Below, one piece after another: positions 27,269 to 35,888 of a DNA stretch of 53,050 bases. How positions within the stretch are numbered: the stretch's first letter is position 1; every line of letters starts with the position of its first letter. Location: assembly GCA_014879735.1 (NCBI GenBank), contig JACSRN010000051.1, positions 1 through 53,050 on the forward strand, written 5' to 3'. The stretch comes from Paracoccaceae bacterium. GTDB taxonomy: Bacteria > Pseudomonadota > Alphaproteobacteria > Rhodobacterales > Rhodobacteraceae. Below the pieces are notes generated by a model, which was not told the DNA's origin, searched no databases, and saw nothing but the letters and a program-made list of their open reading frames with translations. The translations under genes were made by a program, and so were the position numbers.

Positions 27269-29773
27269 TCAATCCGTGCTGCGCAGCAGGCCCGCGGGGC
27301 GCGCGCGCAGCGGGCGGGCGGCGAAGGCAAGGCTGGCCAGCAGGTTTGCCGCGATGCCGCCAAGAATGATCGCCGCCGCCGAAACCGGCTCGAACCGATA
27401 GCTGCCGTCAAGAACGAAGGTCATGACGGCCCAGCCGGCGATGCCGCCGGCCAGCACGGCGACCAGGCCGGCTGCGGCGCCAAGAATGGCTGCGCGCAGG
27501 GCAAAGCTGGCCAGGATGCGCCGGCGGGTGGCGCCAAGCACCTTCAGCAGCGCCGCCTCGCGGGCCCGGGCGCGCTCGCCCGCGGCGGCGGCCCCGATCA
27601 GCACTGCAAAGCCGGTGATCAGCGTGCCCGAGGCAGCCCAGGCGGTTGCGGTGGCGATGGCTGACAGCGCCTCGGTCACGCGGTCGATGGCATCGCGGAC
27701 ACGGATTGCGGTGACGTTCGGCCAGGTTCGTGCCACATCGCGCAGAATCGCCGCCTCGGCTTCGGGCGGGGCATAGACGGTGGCGATATGGCTGTGCGGT
27801 GCACCCTGCAGCGCGGCCGCGTTCATCACCAGGACGAAGCCCATCCCGCCGGTCTGGAAATCGACCGCACGGAACGAGGTGATCGTGGCGGTGATGTCGC
27901 GGCCGAGAACATTGACTGTCAGGCTGTCGCCAAGCTGCAGCCCCAGTTCCGTGGCCTCGGCCTGGGAAAAGCTGATCTGCGGCGCGCCGGCGTAGCCTTC
28001 GGGCCACCAGCTGCCGGCGGTGATCGTCGTCCCCTCGGGCAGGGCATCGGCATAGGAGATGCCGCGGTCGCCGCGCACGACCCAGTGCTCGCCCGCCACG
28101 TCGCGCGCCGGGCGGCCATTGATCGCGGTGATGATGCCGCGCAGCATCGGCGCGCTGTCGGTGCGGCTGACCTGCGGGTCGCCGTCCATCCGGGCGCGGA
28201 ACGGCCCGATCTGGTCGGGCTGGATGTCGATGAAGAAGAAGGCCGGCGCGCGGGCGGGGAGGTCGCGGTCGATGGCAGCCCGCAGGTTCCAGTCGATCTG
28301 GCCGACGGCGGCCAGCACGGACAGCCCCAGGCCCAGCGACAGGACCACCGCCATCGCCTCGGATCCCGGCCCGCCGATGGCGGCCAGTGCGGTGCGCAGG
28401 GCAGGGCGCCCCCGCGCCCGATGCGCCAGCCGGCGTGCGCCGCGGCGCAGTGCCAGCGCCGCCAGCATCAGCGTGGCCAGCGCCGCGATCACGCCGAAGG
28501 CCGCGCCCAGTGCCAGCGTCGGCAGGGCCGAAGCCCAGGCCACGGTGCCCAGAAGCACCGCCACCAGCCCGGCCAGCAGGACCAGCCAGCGCGCCCGTGG
28601 CCATGCCGCCTGTCCGGGGTCGCGGTAGAGCGCGGCGACACGGATGCGCTCGGCCCGGGCCAACGGGATCAGGGTGAAGATCAGCGTCGTCAGCGCACCG
28701 TAGAAGGCGGCCTCGACCAGCGCGCGGGGGGATAGGCCCACGGCGGCGGGAAAGGGCAGCGATGCCTCGATCCAGGGTGCGGCCAGAAGCGGCACACCGG
28801 CGCCGAGCGCAAGGCCCAGCACGATGCCCAGCGCGGCAAGGACGGCGATCTGGATCAGGTTGGTGGCGAAGATCAGCCCGGATCCCGCGCCCAATGTCTT
28901 CAGCGTGGCGATGCTGCGGGTCTTTTCCGACAGCCAGGCCCGCACCGCGGCCGAGATCCCCACCCCGCCGACGGCCAGCCCGGCCAGCCCCACCAGCACC
29001 AGGAAGCTGCCTATTCCGGTGACGAACCGCTCGATCCCCGGGGCGGCGTTGCGGCTGTCGGTCCAGCGCAGGCCGCTGTCGCGGAACCGCGCCATGGCCT
29101 TGTCCTGCAGCGCCGCCAGATCGGTGCCGGCAGGCAGCGCAAGGCGATATTTCGTCTCGTACAGCGTGCCAGGGGCGAGAAGCCCCGAACCGGCCAGATC
29201 TGCGGTCCTGACCAGGGTGCGCGGGCCGAGGCTGAAGCCCGCGGCGGCGCCGTCGGGTTCGCGGATCAGCGCGGCGGCCAGCCGGAATTCCTGCGTGCCA
29301 AGGCGAAAGCTGTCACCGATCCGCAGCCCCAGCCGGTCGATCAGCACGGGATCCATTACCGCACCCGGCAGGCCGTCCTGCGGGGACAGCGCCTGGGCCA
29401 GGGGAATCGCCGGATCGAGAACCGGCACGCCATACAGCGGCCAAGCGTCATCAACCGCCTTGACCTGGGTCAGGGCCTGATCGCCCGGTGTGACCACCAT
29501 CGACCGGAAATCGGCGATGGTCGAGATGCGCTGTGCCTCATCCGCCATGAAGGCGAGTTCCTCCGCGGCGGCGAAACGGTAGGTGAAGCGCATTTCGGCA
29601 TCGCCACCCAGAAGCTGGGCGCCCTGTTCGGCCAGACCGTTCTGGATTGCGGCGCGCAGGGTGCCCACGGCGGCGATGGCCGCCACGCCGAGGGCGAGGC
29701 AGATCAGGAAGACGCGGAATCCCGCGAGGCCGCCGCGCAATTCGCGCCGGGCGATGCGAATTGCAAGGCTCAT
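27269..29773 (-). CDS. ABC transporter permease, FtsX/YbbP type
   Basis: 834 residues from ATG 29773. It has an N-terminal helix (about 17-40, FLICLALGVAAIAAVGTL), a large periplasmic MacB-PCD-like domain (about 45-245), a first FtsX block of three helices (about 255-380), a mid helix pair, a second periplasmic domain (about 510-690) and a final FtsX block of three helices. This duplicated plan is that of YbbP, a partner of YbbA. Such pairs usually do not import nutrients but move lipids or proteins, or act mechanically. It overlaps the ATPase stop by four bases (ATGA). The substrate is unknown. Confidence 0.9.
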   Translation of the reverse strand: MSLAIRIARRELRGGLAGFRVFLICLALGVAAIAAVGTLRAAIQNGLAEQGAQLLGGDAEMRFTYRFAAAEELAFMADEAQRISTIADFRSMVVTPGDQALTQVKAVDDAWPLYGVPVLDPAIPLAQALSPQDGLPGAVMDPVLIDRLGLRIGDSFRLGTQEFRLAAALIREPDGAAAGFSLGPRTLVRTADLAGSGLLAPGTLYETKYRLALPAGTDLAALQDKAMARFRDSGLRWTDSRNAAPGIERFVTGIGSFLVLVGLAGLAVGGVGISAAVRAWLSEKTRSIATLKTLGAGSGLIFATNLIQIAVLAALGIVLGLALGAGVPLLAAPWIEASLPFPAAVGLSPRALVEAAFYGALTTLIFTLIPLARAERIRVAALYRDPGQAAWPRARWLVLLAGLVAVLLGTVAWASALPTLALGAAFGVIAALATLMLAALALRRGARRLAHRARGRPALRTALAAIGGPGSEAMAVVLSLGLGLSVLAAVGQIDWNLRAAIDRDLPARAPAFFFIDIQPDQIGPFRARMDGDPQVSRTDSAPMLRGIITAINGRPARDVAGEHWVVRGDRGISYADALPEGTTITAGSWWPEGYAGAPQISFSQAEATELGLQLGDSLTVNVLGRDITATITSFRAVDFQTGGMGFVLVMNAAALQGAPHSHIATVYAPPEAEAAILRDVARTWPNVTAIRVRDAIDRVTEALSAIATATAWAASGTLITGFAVLIGAAAAGERARAREAALLKVLGATRRRILASFALRAAILGAAAGLVAVLAGGIAGWAVMTFVLDGSYRFEPVSAAAIILGGIAANLLASLAFAARPLRARPAGLLRSTD

Positions 29774-30438
29774 GCCAGCCGCCCGTCGGCCAGACGGATC
29801 ACGCGGTCGCAGCGGGTGGCCAGTTCGGGCGCATGGGTGACAAGGACCAGCGTCGCGCCGCGCCGGTCGCGCAGGGCAAAGAGCAGATCCATGATCACCG
29901 CGCCGTTCGCACTGTCGAGGTTGCCGGTCGGCTCGTCTGCCAGCAGGATTGCAGGATGCGGGGCAATGGCGCGCGCCAGCGCCACGCGCTGCTGTTCGCC
30001 CCCCGACAACTGGGCCGGATAATGGTCATGGCGATGCGCCAGCCCGACATCGGCCAGTTCGGCGCGTGCGCGGTCAACGGCATCGGCCGTGCCGGCCAGT
30101 TCCATCGGCAGGGCAACGTTTTCCAGGGCGGTCATCGTCGGGATCAGGTGGAAGGACTGGAAGACCACACCCACGGTGCCGCGCCGGAACCGTGCGAGGC
30201 GGTCCTCGTCCATTGCGGTCAGATCCTGGCCCAGCGCGGCGATCCGGCCCGAGGTCGCCTGTTCCAGCCCGCCCATCAGCATCAGCAGCGAAGACTTGCC
30301 GGAACCCGAAGGGCCGGTCAATCCCAGCGTCTCGCCCTTGTTGACGTTCAGCGTGATGCCCCGCAGGATCTCCACCGGGCCGGCGTTTCCGTCCAGGGTG
30401 AGGCGGACGTCGGTCAGCGAAAGGACGGGTTCGGTCAT
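29770..30438 (-). CDS. ABC transporter ATP-binding protein, YbbA/LolD type
   Basis: 222 residues from ATG 30438 (MTEPVLSLTDVRLTL). The nucleotide-binding domain is complete: Walker A TGPSGSGKSS (41-50), Q-loop FQSFHLIP (93-100), signature LSGGEQQR (144-151), Walker B ILLADEP (164-170), and the H-loop His in LVTHAPEL. It powers the FtsX-type permease encoded four bases downstream. Its start codon overlaps that of the divergent esterase in the shared bases CATG, so the two promoters must lie inside each other's coding sequence. Confidence 0.95.
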   Translation of the reverse strand: MTEPVLSLTDVRLTLDGNAGPVEILRGITLNVNKGETLGLTGPSGSGKSSLLMLMGGLEQATSGRIAALGQDLTAMDEDRLARFRRGTVGVVFQSFHLIPTMTALENVALPMELAGTADAVDRARAELADVGLAHRHDHYPAQLSGGEQQRVALARAIAPHPAILLADEPTGNLDSANGAVIMDLLFALRDRRGATLVLVTHAPELATRCDRVIRLADGRLA

Positions 30439-31150
30439 GCAGGGCATCCTGAAACAATCGGTCATTGGGGGATATGGCGCTTTCGGTGCGATCTGCAACC
30501 TTGTGGCCGCATTGATCATTTCGCTTGCGACGGTTTTCGTGGCGCCGCCGGGGCGTGCCGAGGCGGCGGTGACGGTCGTGATGCTGGGCGACAGCCTGAC
30601 CGCGGGCTATGGCCTGCCGGACGGCGAGGGGCTGGTGCCGGAACTGCAGCGGTGGCTCGATGCAAACGGCGGCGGTGTGATCTTGCAGAATGCCGGCGTC
30701 TCGGGCGACACCACGGCGGGCGGGGTGGCGCGGATCGACTGGGCGCTCGGTCCGGATGCGCAGGCGCTTGTCGTGGAACTGGGCGGCAACGACATGCTGC
30801 GCGGCCTGTCCCCGTCCGAGGTGCGCACCAACCTGATTGCGATCCTGCAGGCGGCGCAAACCCGGGGGTTGCCTGTCCTTCTGATCGGAATGCAGGCGCC
30901 GGCGAACTGGGGGCCGGACTACAAGGCCGAGTTCGATGCGATCTATCCCGAAATCGCTGCGGAATTTGATGCGATCCTGGTTGAGAACTTCTTTCACGGC
31001 CTGATCGCGGCGGGTGGCGATCCGGGCGATCCGGCCTCGATGGCGCGCTGGATGCAGGCTGACGGGATCCATCCCAATGCCGAGGGGGTGAAGCTGATCG
31101 CCGCCGCCCTGGGGCCGGAGATCGCGAAACTGGCCGCACGGGTCCAGTGA
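30437..31150 (+). CDS. GDSL/SGNH-type arylesterase (TesA-like)
   Basis: 237 residues from ATG 30437, although the signal-like segment (NLVAALIISLATVFVAPPGRA, about 21-42) begins 20 residues in, so a GTG or TTG at 30502-30514 could be the real start. The enzyme is an SGNH hydrolase resembling periplasmic lysophospholipase/thioesterase TesA. Block I is MLGDSLTAGYG (Ser53), block II NAGVSGDTT, block III the Asn in LGGNDMLRG, and block V DGIHPNAEG with the catalytic Asp and His. It hydrolyses acyl esters or thioesters, probably in the periplasm. Pairing with a ybbAP-type transporter is seen in many proteobacteria. Confidence 0.93.
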   Translation: MQGILKQSVIGGYGAFGAICNLVAALIISLATVFVAPPGRAEAAVTVVMLGDSLTAGYGLPDGEGLVPELQRWLDANGGGVILQNAGVSGDTTAGGVARIDWALGPDAQALVVELGGNDMLRGLSPSEVRTNLIAILQAAQTRGLPVLLIGMQAPANWGPDYKAEFDAIYPEIAAEFDAILVENFFHGLIAAGGDPGDPASMARWMQADGIHPNAEGVKLIAAALGPEIAKLAARVQ

Positions 31151-31199
31151 GCGGCCACCGGCGCGGATTGCGGGCGAAACCGCGAACAAGGGGGCGGCC

Positions 31200-31886
31200 A
31201 TGCGTGTTCCGGACTATCCGACGGGGACTGCCAAGGCCTGGGCGCAGGTGGACGACTATTTCGCCCGCGCGCTGGCACCCGAGGATGCGGCATTGACGGC
31301 AGCGCTGGCGGCCAATGCCGCAGCGGGCCTGCCGGCGCATGACGTCTCGGCGCTGCAGGGACGGTTTCTGGCGCTGGTCGTGGCGATGACCGGCGCCGAG
31401 CGGGTGCTCGAGATCGGCAGGCTTGGCGGCTACAGCGCGATCTGGATGGCGCGGGCGCTGCCCGCCGGCGGGCGGATCACCACGATCGAGTCCGACCCCG
31501 CCCGCGCCGGCGTGGCCCATGCCAATCTGGACCGCGCCGGTTTGCTTGACCGGGTGGACCTGCGGGTCGGCCCCGCCCTGCGGGTGCTGCTGCTGCTGCT
31601 TGCGGGGCCATTCGATCTGGTCTTCATCGACGCCGACAAGCCCAACATGCCGGAATACCTGCGCCTGGTGTTGCCGCTGTCCCGTCCCGGCACGGTGATC
31701 CTGGCCGACAATGTGGTGCGTGGCCGTGCCGTGGCCGATCCCGCCAGCCGGGACCCGTCGGTGCGCGGGGTGCAGGCCTATCTCGCCATGGTGGCCGAGG
31801 ATCCGCGGCTGGAGGCGACGGAACCGCAGACGGCGGGGGAAAAGGGCTGGGACGGTTTTGCCCTGCTGCCCCTGCGCACGGCCTGA
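31200..31886 (+). CDS. class I SAM-dependent O-methyltransferase (caffeoyl-CoA type)
   Basis: 228 residues from ATG 31200, with GGGGGCGGCC upstream. The pattern VLEIGRLGGYSAIWMARAL (motif I), ITTIESDPARAG (motif II), and the Asp-rich FDLVFIDADKPNMPEYL with metal-binding Asp residues identifies the O-methyltransferase family 3 (PF01596), which methylates catechol-like hydroxyls in a Mg-dependent way. The N-terminal segment is shorter than in plant enzymes, as usual in bacteria. The substrate is unknown. The gene may ride on the esterase transcript (49-base gap). Confidence 0.9.
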   Translation: MRVPDYPTGTAKAWAQVDDYFARALAPEDAALTAALAANAAAGLPAHDVSALQGRFLALVVAMTGAERVLEIGRLGGYSAIWMARALPAGGRITTIESDPARAGVAHANLDRAGLLDRVDLRVGPALRVLLLLLAGPFDLVFIDADKPNMPEYLRLVLPLSRPGTVILADNVVRGRAVADPASRDPSVRGVQAYLAMVAEDPRLEATEPQTAGEKGWDGFALLPLRTA

Positions 31887-31975
31887 TTGTGTTGCGGCCG
31901 CGGCCTGCGCGGCCTGCGGCCGAGATGGGTGGCGCGAACGCCACCCCCTGCGGTTTCGGGATGGGGAGGTGCCGC

Positions 31976-33016
31976 CTATTGCACCACAGCCGAGGTCGGG
32001 CGCGGTGTGGTGGCGGTCTCGGCCGGCAGGACGGGCAGCGCGACCTCTGGCATCTTGCCGGTCAGGCTGTCCAGGAAAGCGACAAGCTGGGTCACTTCCT
32101 CGGGCTTCAGGGCTTCGCCAAGCTGGCTTTCGGCCATGATCTCGACCGCCACGGGCAGATCCCAGACCTTGCCCGAATGGAAATAGGGCGCGGTCAGGGC
32201 GATGTTGCGCAGCGGCGCGGCACGGAACACATATTCGTCATCCGCGGTTTCGGTCACTGCAAAGCGGCCCTTGTCGCCCTCGGGCAGGATTTCCGAGCCG
32301 GGCTTCTCGATCAGGCCGAAGGGGTAATAGCCATGGCCGCCGACGTTCACGCCGGAATGGCAGGCCGAACACCCCTTGTCCATGAACAGCGCAAGGCCGG
32401 CCCGGGCATCTTCCGACAGCGCGGCATCGTCGCCGTTCAACCAGGCGTCGAAGGGGGCCGGGGTCAGCAGGGTGGCCTCGAAGGCTTCGATGGCCTTTGC
32501 CATGTTGTCGAAGGTGACGGGATCGGCCTCGTCGGGAAAGGCGGCGGTGAACCAGTCGACATAGGCCGGCATCGATTTCAGCGTGACGACCACGTTGTCG
32601 GGGGTGTTGGCCATCTCGACCCCGGCCTGGATCGGACCCTTGGCCTGGGCCTTCAGGTCGTCGGCGCGGCCGTCCCAGAACTGGGCCTCGTTCAGCACGG
32701 CATTCAGCGCGGTCGGCGCATTGCGCGGGCCTTTCTGCCAGCCGTGGCCGACCGAGGTTTCCATGTTGTCGTCACCGCCGGTGGTCAGGTTGTGGCAGCT
32801 GTAGCAGCTGAACACCCCCGAGGCGGACAGGCGCGGATCGAAGAACAGCGCCAGGCCCAGGTCGATTTTCTCGGCGGTGATCGGGTTGCCCTGCACGGCG
32901 GGAACGGTCGAGGGCAGCGCCTTGAAGGTCTGAAGTGCGGCATCGCGCAAATCGTCGGCGGCGGCAGCCCCGCCGATCGCACTGGCAACGAGCGACATCA
33001 TCAGCAGTCGGTACAT
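31976..33016 (-). CDS. di-haem cytochrome c peroxidase (CcpA/MauG family)
   Basis: 346 residues from ATG 33016, chosen because GGAGATC lies just upstream and the reading starts with a clean signal peptide (cleavage near AAAA-DD, residue 20). An ATG four codons upstream overlaps that ribosome site. The protein is periplasmic and reduces hydrogen peroxide with electrons from cytochrome c or an azurin-type donor. Two haem c motifs: CYSCH (71-75) and CSACH (216-220). Conserved GPRNAPTALNAVLNEAQFWDGRA and RAAPLRNIALTAPYFHSG complete the family pattern. An Fnr-like box (33080-33093) lies 64 bases upstream, suggesting low-oxygen induction. A MauG-type role is not excluded. Confidence 0.93.
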   Translation of the reverse strand: MYRLLMMSLVASAIGGAAAADDLRDAALQTFKALPSTVPAVQGNPITAEKIDLGLALFFDPRLSASGVFSCYSCHNLTTGGDDNMETSVGHGWQKGPRNAPTALNAVLNEAQFWDGRADDLKAQAKGPIQAGVEMANTPDNVVVTLKSMPAYVDWFTAAFPDEADPVTFDNMAKAIEAFEATLLTPAPFDAWLNGDDAALSEDARAGLALFMDKGCSACHSGVNVGGHGYYPFGLIEKPGSEILPEGDKGRFAVTETADDEYVFRAAPLRNIALTAPYFHSGKVWDLPVAVEIMAESQLGEALKPEEVTQLVAFLDSLTGKMPEVALPVLPAETATTPRPTSAVVQ

Positions 33017-33079
33017 GGTGATCTCCATTGACAAGGCGTTCGCGCCGGAAAGCGTGATCACCTGGCAGGCATTTTCACC

Positions 33080-33093
33080 ATGATTTAGATCAA
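33080..33093. promoter_or_regulatory. Fnr-like box upstream of the cytochrome c peroxidase gene
   Basis: On the minus strand TTGATCTAAATCAT differs from TTGAT-N4-ATCAA only at the last base. It lies 64-77 bases upstream of the start, a usual activator position. Confidence 0.6.
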
Positions 33094-33130
33094 TTCTAAT
33101 TCCAAGATTCAATTGACATGTTTTCGGGGC

Positions 33131-33166
33131 GAAAAATGAAAAGGCCGCCTCGTTGTCGAGGCGGCC
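33131..33166 (-). terminator. intrinsic terminator of rpsD
   Basis: Read on the minus strand, a ten-base-pair stem (GGCCGCCTCG and CGAGGCGGCC, loop ACAA) is followed by TTTTCATTTTT. It starts 25 bases past the rpsD stop. Confidence 0.9.
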
Positions 33167-33190
33167 CCAGTCTCCGGCAATTGGCCCGGA

Positions 33191-33811
33191 TCAGTTCTTC
33201 GCGTAGTATTCGACGACGAGGTTCGGTTCCATCTGCACCGGATAGGGCACGTCCGACAGGCCCGGGGTGCGGACGAGCTTGGCAGTCAGCTTGCTGCCAT
33301 CGACCTCGACATAATCGGGAACGTCACGCTCGGTCAGGGCCTGGGCCTCCATGATCGACGCCATCTGGCGCGACTTTTCACGAACCGAGACGACATCGCC
33401 TTCGCGCAGGCGGTAGGACGCGATATTGACCGGCTTGCCGTTCACCAGCACATGGCCGTGGTTCACGAACTGGCGGGCGGCGAAGATGGTCGGCACGAAT
33501 TTGGCGCGATAGACCAGCGCATCCAGGCGGCATTCCAGCAGGCCGACAAGGTTCTCGCCGGTGTCGCCAGAGACGCGGGCGGCTTCGGCATAGATCTTCT
33601 TGAACTGCTTTTCGGTCAGGTCGCCGTAGTAGCCCTTCAGCTTCTGCTTGGCGCGCAGCTGGATGCCGAAATCCGACAGCTTGCCCTTGCGGCGCTGGCC
33701 GTGCTGACCCGGGCCGTATTCGCGCTTGTTCAGCGGCGACTTGGCGCGGCCCCAGATATTTTCGCCCATGCGGCGGTCGATCTTGTACTTGGCAGCGGTG
33801 CGCTTGGTCAC
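33191..33811 (-). CDS. rpsD: 30S ribosomal protein S4
   Basis: 206 residues from GTG 33811, with GGAGATC upstream. S4 is a primary 16S rRNA-binding protein that nucleates 30S assembly. The N-terminal part ([14 protein letters not shown]) is of the type without the zinc-binding cysteines. The S4 RNA-binding fold (about 95-160) includes [36 protein letters not shown], and the C-terminus ends [12 protein letters not shown]. It is monocistronic here, away from the large ribosomal operon, as in other alphaproteobacteria, with its own terminator. Confidence 0.98.
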   Translation of the reverse strand: MTKRTAAKYKIDRRMGENIWGRAKSPLNKREYGPGQHGQRRKGKLSDFGIQLRAKQKLKGYYGDLTEKQFKKIYAEAARVSGDTGENLVGLLECRLDALVYRAKFVPTIFAARQFVNHGHVLVNGKPVNIASYRLREGDVVSVREKSRQMASIMEAQALTERDVPDYVEVDGSKLTAKLVRTPGLSDVPYPVQMEPNLVVEYYAKN

Positions 33812-33914
33812 TGCTGATCTCCTTCTGTGGCCCCGGTCGGGGCGGATGGGAAGGGCGTTGTCCTCTCCCCTTGGCGGGGCGACAGGGCATTCCTTGCGGA
33901 AGCCACCAACACCA

Positions 33915-33942
33915 ACGAAAAGCCCCGGGCTTTCGGCCCGGG
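33915..33942 (-). terminator. intrinsic terminator after the Hint-domain gene
   Basis: On the minus strand, stem CCCGGGC and GCCCGGG (loop CGAAA) is followed by GCTTTTCGTT. It starts about 48 bases beyond the stop at 33990 and separates that gene from rpsD. Confidence 0.8.
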
Positions 33943-33989
33943 ACCCTGGCGCGGCTTATAGCGCCGTGCGGGGCAGAGTCAACAGCCCC

Positions 33990-35060
33990 TCAGGCGACTA
34001 TTCCATGCCGCAAAATGGCCGCTTCGCTGGCCGTCAGGCTGCGCCGGGCAAAGCCGCCGTATCGTGCCGGATCGAGCGCCAGTTCCGGCATCAGCGCCAG
34101 AAGCCGCGCGCGGTCCGTAGCCTCGATCAGGTCAAGCGCGGTTGCCGCGGGATGGAAGCTCTCGGCCTCCAGCCCGTTGGCGAACAGGATCTCGTGGTTT
34201 TCCAGCAGCAGGTGGTGATAGGTCACTTCGGTCAGCGTCAGGTCTATGGTGATGGACTGGTCGTCCACCAGCTGTTCTGCCTCGACCAGCACCTCGTCGG
34301 AATTGAACAGCAGCCGCGCCGCCTCGCCGCGCACCAGCATCCGATGCCGGGGCGAGACCAGAAGATCGGCATCCGGCCGGTCGAGGCCCAGCGCGCCGGC
34401 GCGAAAGCGCACCGGCCGCAGATGGGGCAGCGCATAAAGCCGCGCACCCGACAGCCGGCGGCTGCCGGTCCACAAGACGGGCTGCGGACCGTTGTCGCGG
34501 GTCTGTACCAGATCGCCTTCCTGCAGATCCTCGATATGGACCGGGCCATGCGGCGTCAGGATGCGGGCGCCGGTGGCAAAGCAGATCACCCCGCCGGTGG
34601 ACGGTTCGGTGCGCGCCAGGTCGATCCGGGTGCGGATGATCCAGAGATCGCGGCCCTGCGGCGGGGTCTCGCCCAGGAACATGACAAGCCGGCCGCTGCC
34701 GCCCGGCACCGGCAGCAGCGTGCCGATCCAGGATTTCAGCCCGTCCGTCACGGCAAAGCTCTGGTCGGGAATCTCGTCCAGCGCATCTTCGCCGTGTCCC
34801 GGCAGGATGGCGGTGTCCGGATCGGCCACTGCCAGCCCGATCAGCCGCTGCACCATGCGCGCTGCCCGCCGACGGATGTCGGCCCCGCCCTCCGGGCCTT
34901 CCAGACGCAGCAGCGCCCCGCGCGCGTCGATCCTGACAGCGCTGCCAGCCCAGCGCCAGACAGCGCCGGGGGTCAGCACATCCGGGGACGCGGCCGCAAG
35001 ACCGTCTACTTCCGTCTGTGACCAGGAAAGGACGAACGTTGCCCGAGAGCCCGTTCCCAT
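33990..35060 (-). CDS. Hint (Hedgehog/intein) domain-containing protein
   Basis: 356 residues from ATG 35060. The C-terminal half is a Hint_2-type domain common in Rhodobacteraceae: the splice-type Cys160 (GGVICFATGARI), the block with LLVSPRHRMLV, and the end LLLENHEILFANGLEAESF. The classic His-Asn pair of inteins and Hedgehog is replaced by FANG, so autocleavage is doubtful or altered. Residues 1-150 (LTPGAVWRWAG, DLWIIRTRIDLARTEP) form a beta-rich domain without a known name. No signal peptide is seen. Function is unknown; surface or secreted adhesion-linked roles have been suggested for relatives. Confidence 0.88.
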   Translation of the reverse strand: MGTGSRATFVLSWSQTEVDGLAAASPDVLTPGAVWRWAGSAVRIDARGALLRLEGPEGGADIRRRAARMVQRLIGLAVADPDTAILPGHGEDALDEIPDQSFAVTDGLKSWIGTLLPVPGGSGRLVMFLGETPPQGRDLWIIRTRIDLARTEPSTGGVICFATGARILTPHGPVHIEDLQEGDLVQTRDNGPQPVLWTGSRRLSGARLYALPHLRPVRFRAGALGLDRPDADLLVSPRHRMLVRGEAARLLFNSDEVLVEAEQLVDDQSITIDLTLTEVTYHHLLLENHEILFANGLEAESFHPAATALDLIEATDRARLLALMPELALDPARYGGFARRSLTASEAAILRHGIVA

Positions 35061-35178
35061 TGCCTGTATGCCTGCTCTTTGTTCTTATTCTGAAACAGAG
35101 GTTAGCAGCCCGCGCGCCGTCTGGCTAGATCCGCCGCGCAACAGGCTGGCCGAAAAGGCCAGGGCGCGCAGCGGGTGT

Positions 35179-35733
35179 TCAGGCCCGCCCCGCCACCGGC
35201 GACAGCGACAGCGGGTCGATCCCCAGCCCCTTCAGGGCGCGTGTCCATTTCTCCCGGTCGGGCACGCCGAAGACCAGATCGGCCGGCGTATCGGCCACCA
35301 GCCAGTCGTTGCGCAGGATTTCCGATTCCAGTTGCCCCGCACCCCAGCCGGCATAGCCCATCGCCAACAGCGCCTGCTGCGGGCCGCCGCCCCGGGCGAT
35401 CGCCTCGAGGATGTCGAGCGTCCCCGTCAGCCGAAAGCCCCCGGGCACCTGCATTGTCGCCGAATTGTCGCCCCAGCCAGCCCCGTGCAGCACAAAGCCG
35501 CGGCCCCGTTCCACCGGGCCGCCGAAATGCACGCGGATCTCGCGGCCGCCGGGCGCACGGGCGATTCCCAGGTGATCGAGCAAGGTCGAGAAGCTGACCT
35601 CTTCGGTCGGCTTGTTGATGATCAGCCCCATCGCGCTGTCGGGGCCATGCGCGCACATCAGAACGACGCTGTGCCGAAAACGCGGGTCTTCCATGCCCGG
35701 CATGGCGATCAAGGTCTTTCCGGCCAGATCCAT
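35179..35733 (-). CDS. YqgE/AlgH family protein
   Basis: 184 residues from ATG 35733 behind AGGAGG. It belongs to the UPF0301 family with a compact alpha/beta fold: GKTLIAMPGMEDPRFRHSVVLMCAH (start), GLIINKPTEEVSF, VHFGGPVERGRGFVLH, and DLVFGVPDREKW. YqgE/AlgH proteins influence alginate or stress responses in some bacteria, but their molecular role is unsettled. It is divergent from the DsbD-alpha-like gene across about 155 bases. Family is sure. Confidence 0.94.
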   Translation of the reverse strand: MDLAGKTLIAMPGMEDPRFRHSVVLMCAHGPDSAMGLIINKPTEEVSFSTLLDHLGIARAPGGREIRVHFGGPVERGRGFVLHGAGWGDNSATMQVPGGFRLTGTLDILEAIARGGGPQQALLAMGYAGWGAGQLESEILRNDWLVADTPADLVFGVPDREKWTRALKGLGIDPLSLSPVAGRA

Positions 35734-35888
35734 CGCTGCCTCCTGCGACTCAAGACGCCTTCTGTTAAGGAATGATGGGGGCTGCTGGCCCATGGCTCAA
35801 GGGCCGGCTGCGGCATGGCGGCCACATCACGCGGACTGTCGCCCTCTTGTGATTTCCCAATGCGCGGCACCGGCCTATCCTTGGGGCC

